This document shows, piece by piece, positions 42,863 to 50,889 of a DNA stretch of 64,000 nucleotides. The notes under the pieces are model-generated. The model saw only the letters and a list, made by a program, of their open reading frames with translations, was not told where the DNA came from and did not search any database. Position numbers and translations under genes: made by a program. How positions within the stretch are numbered: the first letter of the stretch is position 1; every line of letters starts with the position of its first letter. The DNA comes from Stenotrophomonas sp. SY1 (GTDB taxonomy: Bacteria > Pseudomonadota > Gammaproteobacteria > Xanthomonadales > Xanthomonadaceae), in assembly GCF_021202945.1 (NCBI RefSeq), contig NZ_JAJOYR010000001.1:2337543-2401542 (forward strand). The letters are read 5' to 3'.

Positions 42863-43942
42863 CTACTTCAGCAATCGTGCCGCAGGGTTGTCCTCGGCCG
42901 CACCGGCTTGAAAATACCCGATCACGCTCGCTACCGACCGATGCTCCGTCATCGCCATCACCGCCGGCAATGGCACGCCCTGCCTGCCGGCCTCGGTGAC
43001 AAACCCCGAGCGCAAACTGTGCGCCCCGAAGTCCCCCTCCAGCCCGGCCAAACGCGCGCGCCGCTTCACGATTGAGGCCACCGAGCCCGGGAGCAGGGCA
43101 GGCCCCACCCGGTCCTTCCAGATACGCCGAAAGATAGCCCCGTCATTGATCCCAGCGGCTTCGAGCCAGGCTGCCAGAGCCTCAGCGCTGCGACCGAGAA
43201 TTGGCTTGTCCGGCGTTGAGTCCACTGTGACCCCGGCCTGCTGGGTTTTCGAATACTCAAGCCGATAGATGTAGCCGTCTTCGCCGACCTTGCGCAGGTC
43301 GCGCATGTCCGCAGCGGCGATTTCGCTACGGCGGCGTCCACCACTGGCAAAGCCAAAGCAGAGTAGGGCACGGTCACGCAGTCCTTCCAAAGTGCAATCA
43401 CAAGTCGCCAGCATGGCCTCGAGCTCGGGACGCGTAATGGCGGTCTTCTTGGTCGGCCGCTCACCGCGTTTGACTGAGGCTCGGCGCGCGCGGCTCAGCA
43501 GCGTCCTAACACTGGGCAGCTCGCACGGATTAGTCAGTCGCTTGAGTTTGTGGGCCGTGGACAGCACGGCCACACGCTGGACTACCGTTGAGAGCTTCAG
43601 CGACCCGATTCTGGCCTTGAGCCCAGCGGCGACCAAGGCCTGATCCAGCGCCGGCGGTAGCTCGCTGACGAGCTCTGTCTTGCTTCTACGCTGGATATGG
43701 TCGACCAGAAACTGGATCACCACAGCCTCGCTGACCGGTAGCACCAGCTCGAGTCCGTAGCGCCCTTGGTGCCAGCCGGCCCAGTACCGCAGAGCGGTGG
43801 CGTAGCTGCGGGTGGTGTTAGCGGCAGCCGCCTCGGCCAGCAGCTCCCGCACCGCGTCTGCGGCCTGCTGCGCCAATTGCTCGGGCAGTACCAAGCTGGT
43901 GGCGGTAGCAGGTACGGCCAGAGATGTGATATTTCGCTTCAT
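42863..43942 (-). CDS. Tyrosine-type site-specific recombinase/integrase
   Basis: A 359-residue tyrosine recombinase. An N-terminal SAM-like core-binding domain (~40-155) is followed by the catalytic domain with Arg205 ('GGRRRSEIAA'), 'HSLRSGF' (His308, Arg311), His334 ('EHRSVASVIGYF') and the nucleophile Tyr343. All catalytic residues are present, so it should be active. It is divergent from the kfrA-like gene, and a palindrome overlaps the region before its ATG. Same direction as the HEAT-nuclease module downstream, so it may mobilise the module. Confidence 0.92.
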   Translation of the reverse strand: MKRNITSLAVPATATSLVLPEQLAQQAADAVRELLAEAAAANTTRSYATALRYWAGWHQGRYGLELVLPVSEAVVIQFLVDHIQRRSKTELVSELPPALDQALVAAGLKARIGSLKLSTVVQRVAVLSTAHKLKRLTNPCELPSVRTLLSRARRASVKRGERPTKKTAITRPELEAMLATCDCTLEGLRDRALLCFGFASGGRRRSEIAAADMRDLRKVGEDGYIYRLEYSKTQQAGVTVDSTPDKPILGRSAEALAAWLEAAGINDGAIFRRIWKDRVGPALLPGSVASIVKRRARLAGLEGDFGAHSLRSGFVTEAGRQGVPLPAVMAMTEHRSVASVIGYFQAGAAEDNPAARLLK

Positions 43943-43963
43943 AATATGTAATGTACATTATGA
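43941..43963. promoter_or_regulatory. Palindromic operator between integrase and kfrA genes
   Basis: Contains the perfect 12-bp palindrome TAATGTACATTA (43950-43961) inside CATAATATGTAATGTACATT. It starts 1 base off the integrase start codon, so a bound protein would block integrase expression. A near copy lies at 45104-45122. Confidence 0.6.
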
Positions 43964-44046
43964 AAAAGTGTCCGCACTAGCGATAATCATCACTTATCAC
44001 GAGTACGGAAACAACAGAGTAGGGCGCCGATCTAGGAGACATCAGC

Positions 44047-44940
44047 ATGGCCCGCGGCATCACCGAATCCGATGTTCACACCGCCGCCGACGCACTGGTG
44101 GCCAATGGCGAGCGGCCCACGGTGGAGCGCATCCGTGCCCATCTGGGTACCGGCTCGCCTAACACTGTGACGCGCTGGCTCGAGACCTGGTGGAAAAATC
44201 TGGGCCTCCGGCTGCAGCCGAAGCGGCCAGATTTGAAGGACGCGCCAGCAGCATTGGCCGAGTTGGCCGGGCAGTGGTGGGCATTGGCATTACAGCATGC
44301 CCGCGAGTCGATTCTCGAGGAGCTCACCGATGCCAGGCAAACGCTTGCCGTCGAGTACGACGAGCTGCGGGCGCAACAGCAGACTTTTGCCGAGGAGGCT
44401 TCCGAGCTCCACGCCAAAGCAACTGCCTCGGCCCAGTCAGAGCGTCTGGCAGTGACCCAGGTGGCGGAACTTCGCCAGCTCGTGGATCAGTTGCAGTCCC
44501 AACTGGCAGCGTCACTTCAACAGCGGTCTAAAACAGAACAACGGCTTGAGCAAATGGAAGCCGCCAGACAAGCGCTTGATACCCGTCTACATGAGCTACA
44601 AGAATTGGCCAGATCTGAGCGGGAAAGTCTCATAGAACACGCCAGATCTGTTGAGGATCGTGCGCTGCGGGAGATCGACCAGATCCGCCAGGACGCGAAG
44701 GACCTGAAAGCCAAGCTGGCATCCTCTGAAAAGCTCTTCGTGGCCACAGAGGAATCGCTTACCGCGGGCTTGAAGGCTGCTCAGAAGGCAGCAGCTGAGG
44801 CATCTAAGGAAGCGGACAAGCAACGTGCAAGGTCTGACGTCCTTGAAGAACAGCTAGCCAAATTGCCCGCAGCGATCGAAGCCGCTCTTCGGAGGAAGCT
44901 GAAGCCCGCAATCTCCAGGGAAAAGAAGTCAAAGAGCTAG
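44047..44940 (+). CDS. KfrA-like DNA-binding coiled-coil protein
   Basis: A 297-residue protein whose N-terminus ('GITESDVHTAADALVANGER', 'PTVERIRAHLGTGSPNTVTR', 'WLETWW') is the KfrA_N DNA-binding domain. From residue ~85 to 275 it is a long coiled coil of Glu/Gln/Ala/Arg, ending in a Lys-rich tail ('KLKPAISREKKSKS'). KfrA proteins of plasmids bind operators near their own gene and form filaments that aid segregation. Here it probably represses itself and the divergent integrase through the palindromes at 43950 and 45104. GGAGACATCAGC precedes ATG 44047. Confidence 0.88.
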   Translation: MARGITESDVHTAADALVANGERPTVERIRAHLGTGSPNTVTRWLETWWKNLGLRLQPKRPDLKDAPAALAELAGQWWALALQHARESILEELTDARQTLAVEYDELRAQQQTFAEEASELHAKATASAQSERLAVTQVAELRQLVDQLQSQLAASLQQRSKTEQRLEQMEAARQALDTRLHELQELARSERESLIEHARSVEDRALREIDQIRQDAKDLKAKLASSEKLFVATEESLTAGLKAAQKAAAEASKEADKQRARSDVLEEQLAKLPAAIEAALRRKLKPAISREKKSKS

Positions 44941-45103
44941 CGTTTACTTAGGATCGTGTCCATGAACGGTGGAAAATACCTAATTAAATCAATGGGGGGG
45001 CGCGATCCAACGCAAAAAGGACACGAACTAAAAAAACTGACAGGTGGTTACGCCGCTTGCAGATAAGGGCCGCGGTGCTTCCGACGACGCCTCTTCAATT
45101 TCG

Positions 45104-45122
45104 CATAATGTATATTATGTAA
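45104..45122. promoter_or_regulatory. Second copy of the KfrA-side palindrome
   Basis: CATAATGTATATTATGTAA. Compared with the reverse strand of the site at 43941-43963 (CATAATGTACATTACATATT), it shares CATAATGTAYATTA. It lies downstream of kfrA, between two convergent genes, so it is not at an obvious promoter. Confidence 0.55.
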
Positions 45123-45145
45123 AGCGCACGCCGGCGGCAGATCTC

Positions 45146-46123
45146 TCACTCGGCTCCGACTCCCGGCTTCCAGCCACTGTCTGCCAGGAACTTCTTGGCA
45201 TCGCTCATCGTGATGATTTCCTTGAGCGCCTGGCGTTTGTCCGCAGCGTTGGAATAGTAGGACTTGGCGATCCGATACCCGACCCAGTAACCGATATCCC
45301 CAGGATCGGAAGCAGTTGAGTTGTACAGCCAGTTCGACAGATCGGTGGAATTCATCTCTGCCTGAAATCCAGTCTCGATCTCCAGCTCTCGTCCCTTCAC
45401 CAGATCGGCCATGTACGCGTAGGCAACATCGCCGGTGAGTAGTTCGGTCACGAATTCGGCCACACCTTCGGCAAGCGATAGATCGAGAACCGTCGGGTTC
45501 GTCTTGTCGGTCAGCTCGGGTTTTTGCTGGACATGGATGAACTCATGGACCATGACACGCACGAAACGGTCTTCGACGTTCGGGTTGATGAAGGTCGTTG
45601 CGCACAATGCCTCCAAGCCGATGTTGATGCCGTCGCTTGGACCAGCGACCGCCACGGGGCGCCCGCGCCCCACCGAAATCGTCACAGGAGGGAACTGAGC
45701 GGCTGAATACAGTTCCGAGAATCGATTCAATGCATCGCCCACCCGGACCTTGGCTGCCGGCAGCACCACAGCGCATTCGCGTGCCCGCACGTATATCTCG
45801 GGTCTGTCGAGGATGGCCTTGGCGATGCGCTCGCCAGTGATCTTGCGGATGCGCGCAAAGTGCTTCAGGCCATCAGAGCCCTGATCCAGATACTCGCGCT
45901 GGAGTTGCTCGGCAGTTGGTTTGCCGTCAGTGGCTTCGTATATCTCGTAGAAACGCTCTACGTCGCTCGTACTCACCAACGGCTCGGCGCCCGCAGGAAC
46001 GGCCAGCATCCAAAGCGCTGCACCAAGCCCCAACACCTTGAGGCTGCTCAACGCCGTGCCTGATGGGCAGTGGCGAGCCAGGCCAGGGAAGACAGCTGAG
46101 GTTGCGTGCTGGGAAGACGACAT
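45146..46123 (-). CDS. Exported HExxH zinc-protease-like protein
   Basis: A 325-residue protein with a membrane/signal segment at ~25-46 ('LKVLGLGAALWMLAVPAGA') and then the metal-binding motif 'VHEFIHVQQ' (His193, Glu194, His197); the third ligand is probably Glu223 or Glu227 in 'AEGVAEFVTELL'. This resembles DUF2268-type predicted Zn-dependent proteases. 'WVGYRIAKSYY' follows further on. ATG 46123 follows GAGAGG; an upstream ATG at 46204 would put the signal peptide far inside. It lies at the edge of the accessory block. Substrate unknown. Confidence 0.75.
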   Translation of the reverse strand: MSSSQHATSAVFPGLARHCPSGTALSSLKVLGLGAALWMLAVPAGAEPLVSTSDVERFYEIYEATDGKPTAEQLQREYLDQGSDGLKHFARIRKITGERIAKAILDRPEIYVRARECAVVLPAAKVRVGDALNRFSELYSAAQFPPVTISVGRGRPVAVAGPSDGINIGLEALCATTFINPNVEDRFVRVMVHEFIHVQQKPELTDKTNPTVLDLSLAEGVAEFVTELLTGDVAYAYMADLVKGRELEIETGFQAEMNSTDLSNWLYNSTASDPGDIGYWVGYRIAKSYYSNAADKRQALKEIITMSDAKKFLADSGWKPGVGAE

Positions 46124-46299
46124 GGGAAGCCTCTCGGTAGATCCATTCAGGCTCGATCGCGGTGCGAACGAGTGTTCACTGCAGGGACGTTGATGCGTAC
46201 TCACGCCTGGAGTCGGCTGTTGTCTTCAATCCGAGTCCGCCATGGATCTCTTTTACCTGAAAAACCGCCATGAAAGCCCGTTGCAACGATTCCAGCCGG

Positions 46300-46668
46300 T
46301 TACGAAGCAACGCAAGCCAGGCGGTTGCCGGAATTGCGCTGGTGGCGATCGAACACGTCGAAGATCGTCAGCTGCCCCGCACGTCCCTTGCGCGACATCG
46401 GGTCCCAATCACGCAGGCCCGCGTAGATGGGCTTGTAGGTGAGCTGCAGCACTGCCTGCGCGGCGGTCTGGAACACGATGGTGGCTGGATGCAGCAGCAC
46501 CTGCCATGCCAGCGAACCGGGGCCGAAAACACCGTCGTCCACGGTCCCGTCACTTGCGGCCGGGGTTGGCTCGCCATGGCGCCGCCAGCGGCTTTCGCTA
46601 CCCAGCAATCGCTCCTTGGTCACAACCCGGTTGGGTTGCGGCACAGGCTTGCCTGGATTGACGTTCAC
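46300..46668 (-). pseudogene. Truncated DUF2236 (MpaB/latex-oxygenase-like) gene
   Basis: The first ~122 residues of a DUF2236 protein: 'GVFGPGSLAWQVLLHPATIV', 'AVLQLTYKPIYAGLRDWDPM', then 'LTIFDVFDRHQRNSG' and an early stop. Full-length relatives are roughly 300-400 residues and include the conserved heme-ligand His region further on, which is missing. The break near 46310 is where accessory sequence begins. Its start faces the TetR gene with a palindrome in between. Confidence 0.75.
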
Positions 46669-46688
46669 TTCGCTTCCTCCGAGACTTT

Positions 46689-46704
46689 ATTCCCGCTAGG
46701 GAAT
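46689..46704. promoter_or_regulatory. Candidate TetR operator
   Basis: ATTCCC-GCTA-GGGAAT, a perfect 6-bp inverted repeat with 4-base centre, 20 bases before the DUF2236 start and in the TetR divergent region. Confidence 0.6.
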
Positions 46705-46883
46705 ATGTTTCGGCGGAAGCTATTCCTGTTCTTTTCCAAGGTCAAGTGCCGCCGCAACAAGGCTGCAACCGGCGCAGGCCGGAGATCCAGCCGCCGCCGC
46801 GCCTTCGCTGTACCCGTCGCCAGTCGGTAGTGGCGGGGTACAGTTGGAGCCCCCCTTCCCTTCAACGAGACACGCCAGAATCC

Positions 46884-47585
46884 ATGCCCAGAACCGCCAA
46901 GCCCACGACGCCCGCACAGCGCAAGCCTGGCAAACGCGCCGGGCTTGATCTGCAGTTGATTGTCGAAGCCGCGCGCCGTCTCGACGCAAACGCGCTTTCG
47001 ATGCAGTCATTGGCCGACAGCCTGAGCGTGGACAGGAAGGCGCTGAACTACCACGTCAAGGACAAGCAGACGCTGCTCGGCCTGGTGGCGATGGATGCGT
47101 TCTCCGCGCGCTTCTCGGCGAGCGACGTGGCCGAAGCAGGCAGTTGGGAAGATGCCTGCAGAATCTACGGAATGGGCTTCTACGAAGGTGTGCGCGGCGT
47201 TGGCGGCCTGGCCGAGTATCTCTGGTTCGGCGGTTCGGTCGCGGCCTGGGCGCTGGCGCCGAGCGAGGTTCTGTTCGAACGTTTGAACGCTGCCGGCTTT
47301 ACCGACGAGGCGGCAACACGGTTGGTGGCAACACTCATTTCAATGTCCTTGAGCCACGCGCGCGATGCCGCACAGGCCGCTGCCGAAGCGGATCGCCCGC
47401 GCACGCGCGCCCTGAAGCAGGCATTGCTCGAAGCCGATCCCAACGCCTATGCAAACCTGCGCAGGATCGCCGAACTGGGTGTCGATACGTACGGCACCAG
47501 CCAGATGGAACTGATGCTGGACATGTTGATCGCCGGCGCACGCGCGCTACTGCCGAACAAATCCCCGGCCCGGCGTCAACGCTGA
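46884..47585 (+). CDS. TetR-family transcriptional regulator
   Basis: A 233-residue TetR-like regulator. The N-terminal helix-turn-helix is 'NALSMQSLADSLSVDRKALN' then 'YHVKDKQTLLGLVA', and the rest is helical with 'GGLAEYLWFGGSVAAW'. ATG 46884 is chosen over upstream frames. It is divergent from the DUF2236 fragment, which was probably its target, leaving the regulator orphaned. Confidence 0.85.
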   Translation: MPRTAKPTTPAQRKPGKRAGLDLQLIVEAARRLDANALSMQSLADSLSVDRKALNYHVKDKQTLLGLVAMDAFSARFSASDVAEAGSWEDACRIYGMGFYEGVRGVGGLAEYLWFGGSVAAWALAPSEVLFERLNAAGFTDEAATRLVATLISMSLSHARDAAQAAAEADRPRTRALKQALLEADPNAYANLRRIAELGVDTYGTSQMELMLDMLIAGARALLPNKSPARRQR

Positions 47586-47598
47586 GACGTAGGCCGGT

Positions 47599-48336
47599 TC
47601 ACTCGCCTTGAGCCAGTGCCCGCCGCAGAGCTTCCACATGCGCTTGCTCGGTCTGCAGCCAATCGCTTTCCAAACCGAGCAGTGCCGGATTCTGGAAGCG
47701 CATGGCAGAGTGGCGCACGGCCTTGGCCGAGGCATGCAGCTGGCGGCAGCCACTGCGCGTGGCAACGCTGGCGATGTTGTCAGCCGTCAGGCCGGCACCG
47801 GCCATCAATGCAATCCGTGAACCGGCCTGTTGCACCAGGCCCGCCAGCACTGCCCCGCCTTCCAGTGCGGTGGCGCATCCACCCGAACTGAGAATGCGCT
47901 GGCAGCCCAGGCTCACCACCTGCTCCAGCGCTGTTGGCAGGTCGCGTGCAGCATCGAATGCGCGATGGAAGGTGATGCCCATCGGGCCGGCGGCCGACAC
48001 CAGTTCGCGGCACACCGGCAGGTCGATCTCGCCGTCGGCATTCAACGCACCGATCACCACGCCATCGCAGCCCAGCTGCCGGCAATGCGCGATGTCGCGC
48101 AGCATGATTTCGGCTTCGAGCGCGTCGTAATGAAAATCGCCGGCACGCGGTCGGATCAGCACAAACAACGGAATCCGCAGCCGCTCCCGGGCCACTGCAA
48201 CGGTGCCATATGACGGCGTGGTGCCGCCCTGCTCCAGGTTCTCGAACAACTCCACCCGGTCAGCACCGCCGGCCTGCGCGGCCACGGCCGAAGCGGCGGA
48301 ATTGCAGGCGATTTCCAGCAGGTACGGCGCACTCAC
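47599..48336 (-). CDS. cutC: CutC copper homeostasis family protein
   Basis: A 245-residue TIM-barrel protein of the CutC family: 'LEIACNSAASAVAAQAGGAD', 'RVELFENLEQGGTTPS', 'LIRPRAGDFHYD' and 'ITFHRAFDAARD' are all signature stretches. Named for copper tolerance in E. coli, though the role is disputed and enzymatic activity on sugars has been suggested. Start overlaps the stop of the asparaginase gene by four bases, so it is the last gene of a glucokinase-asparaginase-CutC set. Confidence 0.93.
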   Translation of the reverse strand: MSAPYLLEIACNSAASAVAAQAGGADRVELFENLEQGGTTPSYGTVAVARERLRIPLFVLIRPRAGDFHYDALEAEIMLRDIAHCRQLGCDGVVIGALNADGEIDLPVCRELVSAAGPMGITFHRAFDAARDLPTALEQVVSLGCQRILSSGGCATALEGGAVLAGLVQQAGSRIALMAGAGLTADNIASVATRSGCRQLHASAKAVRHSAMRFQNPALLGLESDWLQTEQAHVEALRRALAQGE

Positions 48337-49337
48337 GTCTGCGTGCTCGTGTACACCGAGGATGATTCGAGCAACGCGTCCTGCCGCTTCGCATCACACA
48401 CCGCGTAGACGAAACCGCGATGCAACGCGTACGCGCCCACTTCACCGCTGCGATTCATCGCCAGGAAGCACACCTGCAACGTGCGACTGGCCTCCGGGCG
48501 CTTGCGCACCACACGGGCGATCGCCTCGCGGCAGGCATCGGCCGGCGACAACCCCTGCCGCATCAGTTCGACCACCAGGAACGAGGCCGCATTGCGGATC
48601 ATCTCCTCGCCCATGCCCGACGCCGTGGCCGCGCCGACTTCGTTGTCCACGTATAGGCCGGCGCCGATGATCGGGCTGTCACCCACGCGGCCGTGCATCT
48701 TGAACGCCATGCCGCTGGTCGTGCAGGCACCGGCCATCTGCCCGGCACTGTCGATGGCCAGCATGCCCAACGTGTCGTGATTATTCTTGTCGCCCGGTAG
48801 CCCACGCCGTTCGGCGTTGATCTGCGGTGCGTAATGTTCTGTCTTGAGCCACTCACGCCACGCCTTTTCGGCTTCCGGCGTGAGCAGGTGCTGGCGTTCG
48901 AAGCCCTGTTGTACAGCGAATTGCTGCGCGCCCTCGCCCACCAGCATCACATGCGGCGTCTGTTCCATCACCCGGCGAGCGACGGACACCGGGTGCAGGA
49001 TGTCGGTCAACGCCGCCACCGACCCGCAACGCCCCTCGCCAGTCATGATGCTGGCGTCCAGGCTGAGCACGCCATCGCGGTCCGGGTTGCCACAGCGGCC
49101 GACAGTCGGATTGCACAGCTCGCTTTCCGCCCAGCGCGCACCGGCCTCCACCGCGTCCAGCGCGTTGCCACCGGCCGACAGCACCTTCCATGCGGCCTGG
49201 TTGGCGCCAACACCAAAATCCCAGGTCGAAACCACCCGGGCGCCATTGGCTGCCATCGGTGAAGCGCGCAACGCTGGCGCTGCACCAGCGGCGCCGAGCA
49301 ACAACGAGGTCTGGATGAACTGCCTGCGTGTACCCAT
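48333..49337 (-). CDS. N4-(beta-N-acetylglucosaminyl)-L-asparaginase
   Basis: A 334-residue Ntn-hydrolase (aspartylglucosaminidase) that cleaves the GlcNAc-Asn bond of N-glycopeptides. The twin-arginine-like signal 'RRQFIQTSLLLGAAGAA' targets it to the periplasm. The self-cleavage site is 'HDTLGMLAID', giving the nucleophile Thr. 'RVGDSPIIGAGLYVDNEVGA' and 'SGMGEEMIRN' are family motifs. ATG 49337 is 13 bases after the glucokinase stop. Neighbours suggest use of the liberated sugar. Confidence 0.92.
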   Translation of the reverse strand: MGTRRQFIQTSLLLGAAGAAPALRASPMAANGARVVSTWDFGVGANQAAWKVLSAGGNALDAVEAGARWAESELCNPTVGRCGNPDRDGVLSLDASIMTGEGRCGSVAALTDILHPVSVARRVMEQTPHVMLVGEGAQQFAVQQGFERQHLLTPEAEKAWREWLKTEHYAPQINAERRGLPGDKNNHDTLGMLAIDSAGQMAGACTTSGMAFKMHGRVGDSPIIGAGLYVDNEVGAATASGMGEEMIRNAASFLVVELMRQGLSPADACREAIARVVRKRPEASRTLQVCFLAMNRSGEVGAYALHRGFVYAVCDAKRQDALLESSSVYTSTQT

Positions 49338-49350
49338 GATCGGTTTCCTG

Positions 49351-50454
49351 TCAGGTTGCGTTGTCGGGCAAGCGGTCGGCGTGCCAGGCCAGCGCACCCA
49401 GCACGCCCAGTTCGCCGTGCTCGACACGGTATACCGGCACCTGCCGCAACGCTGGCGCCAGGCCACCCTTGGCCAGGAAACGTTGCTGGAAATCACCCTG
49501 GCTCAACTCGGCGGCCAGATGGCCGGTAACACCGCCGGTGAGATACACCGCACGCGCACCGAAGGTCAGTGCCAGGTCACCGGCAAGACTGCCCAGCCAC
49601 GCACAGAAGGTGGTGAGGCTTTCCCTGGCCAGCAGGTCACCGTTGCGACCCGCGTCCACCAGCTCGGCCGGGCTGCGCCAGCGCACCGAAGCGCCGCGCA
49701 GTTCGCACAGGCACGCATACAAGGCCATCAGCCCCGGCCCGGACAGCACGCGTTCGTTGTCCACGTGCGTGTGCTGTTGCGAGAGCAGGCGCAGCACATC
49801 CTGCTCCAGCGGCGTACCCGCAGCCAGCGCTGCATGGCCGGCTTCGCTGGGCAGCACGGCCGACGGACTTCCCCCCAGGCGCACCGCCACACCCAGCCCG
49901 GTGCCCGGGCCCAGCACCAGCGCCGGGCTGGCGACAGTGGTCGATTCGTCGCCGCAGAGCAGGTGCAGGTCGGTCGCCGCCACGTGGGGCATGGCCTGGG
50001 CGACGGCGGCAAAGTCGTTGATCAGTTCCAGCGTCTCCAACCCGGTCTGCTGCCGGAGCGCACTGAGCGACACCGGCCAGGCCAGGTTGGCATTCAGCAG
50101 TTCATCGCCATCGAGCAACCCGGCGATGGCCACGACCGCGTGCTGCACGGCAGGCACAGCGGCGCCCTCGCGCAGGCCCTGCAGGTAATCGCACAGGATC
50201 GCGGCCAGGCTCGGATGGTCGGCGCAGATGTACTTGCGGAAGCCCTGCACACGCAACGGCTGCCCTGGACGCAGTTCAGCCCAGCCCAACCGAGCGTATG
50301 TGCCCCCGACATCGGCGCCGATGACCACGCCCGGTGCCATCGCCGTGCCGGCGGCGCCTGAGTTGCTCAAAGCCACTGGCTTGCCTTTCCCTGTGCCTGT
50401 TGCTGCCGCATCTTGCTCAAACGCTCCGCCAAAGGTGGGCGCATGATGCGCCAT
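49351..50454 (-). CDS. glk: Glucokinase
   Basis: A 367-residue glucokinase (bacterial Glk family). The ATP-binding motif is 'VIGADVGGTYARLG'; 'ELINDFAAVAQAM' carries the substrate-binding Asn-Asp; 'LVLGPGTGLGVA' and 'LPSEAGHAAL' follow; 'VYLTGGVTGHL' is near the end. The first ~38 residues before the ATPase motif are not conserved; Met39 (50340) is an alternative start. Co-directional with the asparaginase and cutC. Confidence 0.93.
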   Translation of the reverse strand: MAHHAPTFGGAFEQDAAATGTGKGKPVALSNSGAAGTAMAPGVVIGADVGGTYARLGWAELRPGQPLRVQGFRKYICADHPSLAAILCDYLQGLREGAAVPAVQHAVVAIAGLLDGDELLNANLAWPVSLSALRQQTGLETLELINDFAAVAQAMPHVAATDLHLLCGDESTTVASPALVLGPGTGLGVAVRLGGSPSAVLPSEAGHAALAAGTPLEQDVLRLLSQQHTHVDNERVLSGPGLMALYACLCELRGASVRWRSPAELVDAGRNGDLLARESLTTFCAWLGSLAGDLALTFGARAVYLTGGVTGHLAAELSQGDFQQRFLAKGGLAPALRQVPVYRVEHGELGVLGALAWHADRLPDNAT

Positions 50455-50478
50455 GGCTTCGACGTTTGGAAACCCGCG

Positions 50479-50856
50479 TCATTGCAGCACCCGCCAGCTC
50501 CACCAGCCCAGCGCCGTCATCGACAGCGAACCGCCCAGATGCAGGCCGATGGTGACCAGGCTCCAGCCCAACTGTCCGCGTTGCAGCAGGTCCACCACTT
50601 CGGCGGAGAACGTGGAAAAGGTGGTCAGCCCGCCGAGCAGGCCGGTCACGATGAACAATCGCCATTCCGGCGCCAGGTCCGGCCGTGCCGCCAACCAGGC
50701 CAAGGCCAGCCCAATGGCGTAACCGCCCAGCAGGTTGGCCACCAAGGTCCCCATGGGGATCGCGTTGTGGCTGGCGTTCAACCACACGCTCAAACCAAAC
50801 CGCAGCCACGCACCCAGCGCTGCGCCCACTCCGATGGCCAGGAACGAAAGCCACAT
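50479..50856 (-). CDS. crcB: Fluoride channel CrcB/Fluc
   Basis: A 125-residue protein with four membrane segments, the expected size for a Fluc channel. '[18 protein letters not shown]', '[16 protein letters not shown]' and '[20 protein letters not shown]' are the conserved Asn and Phe-rich segments that line the fluoride path. It lies 33 bases after rarA; no fluoride riboswitch is visible there. Confidence 0.93.
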   Translation of the reverse strand: MWLSFLAIGVGAALGAWLRFGLSVWLNASHNAIPMGTLVANLLGGYAIGLALAWLAARPDLAPEWRLFIVTGLLGGLTTFSTFSAEVVDLLQRGQLGWSLVTIGLHLGGSLSMTALGWWSWRVLQ

Positions 50857-50889
50857 GGACTCAGCCGCCCGCAGCCGGAAGCATCAGGA

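Noticed and set aside
46200..46320. tRNA gene as island attachment site
   Set aside because: No cloverleaf or CCA-like 3' end could be drawn at the right-hand boundary.
48844..50361. 505-residue plus-strand frame
   Set aside because: Antisense to the asparaginase and glucokinase genes.
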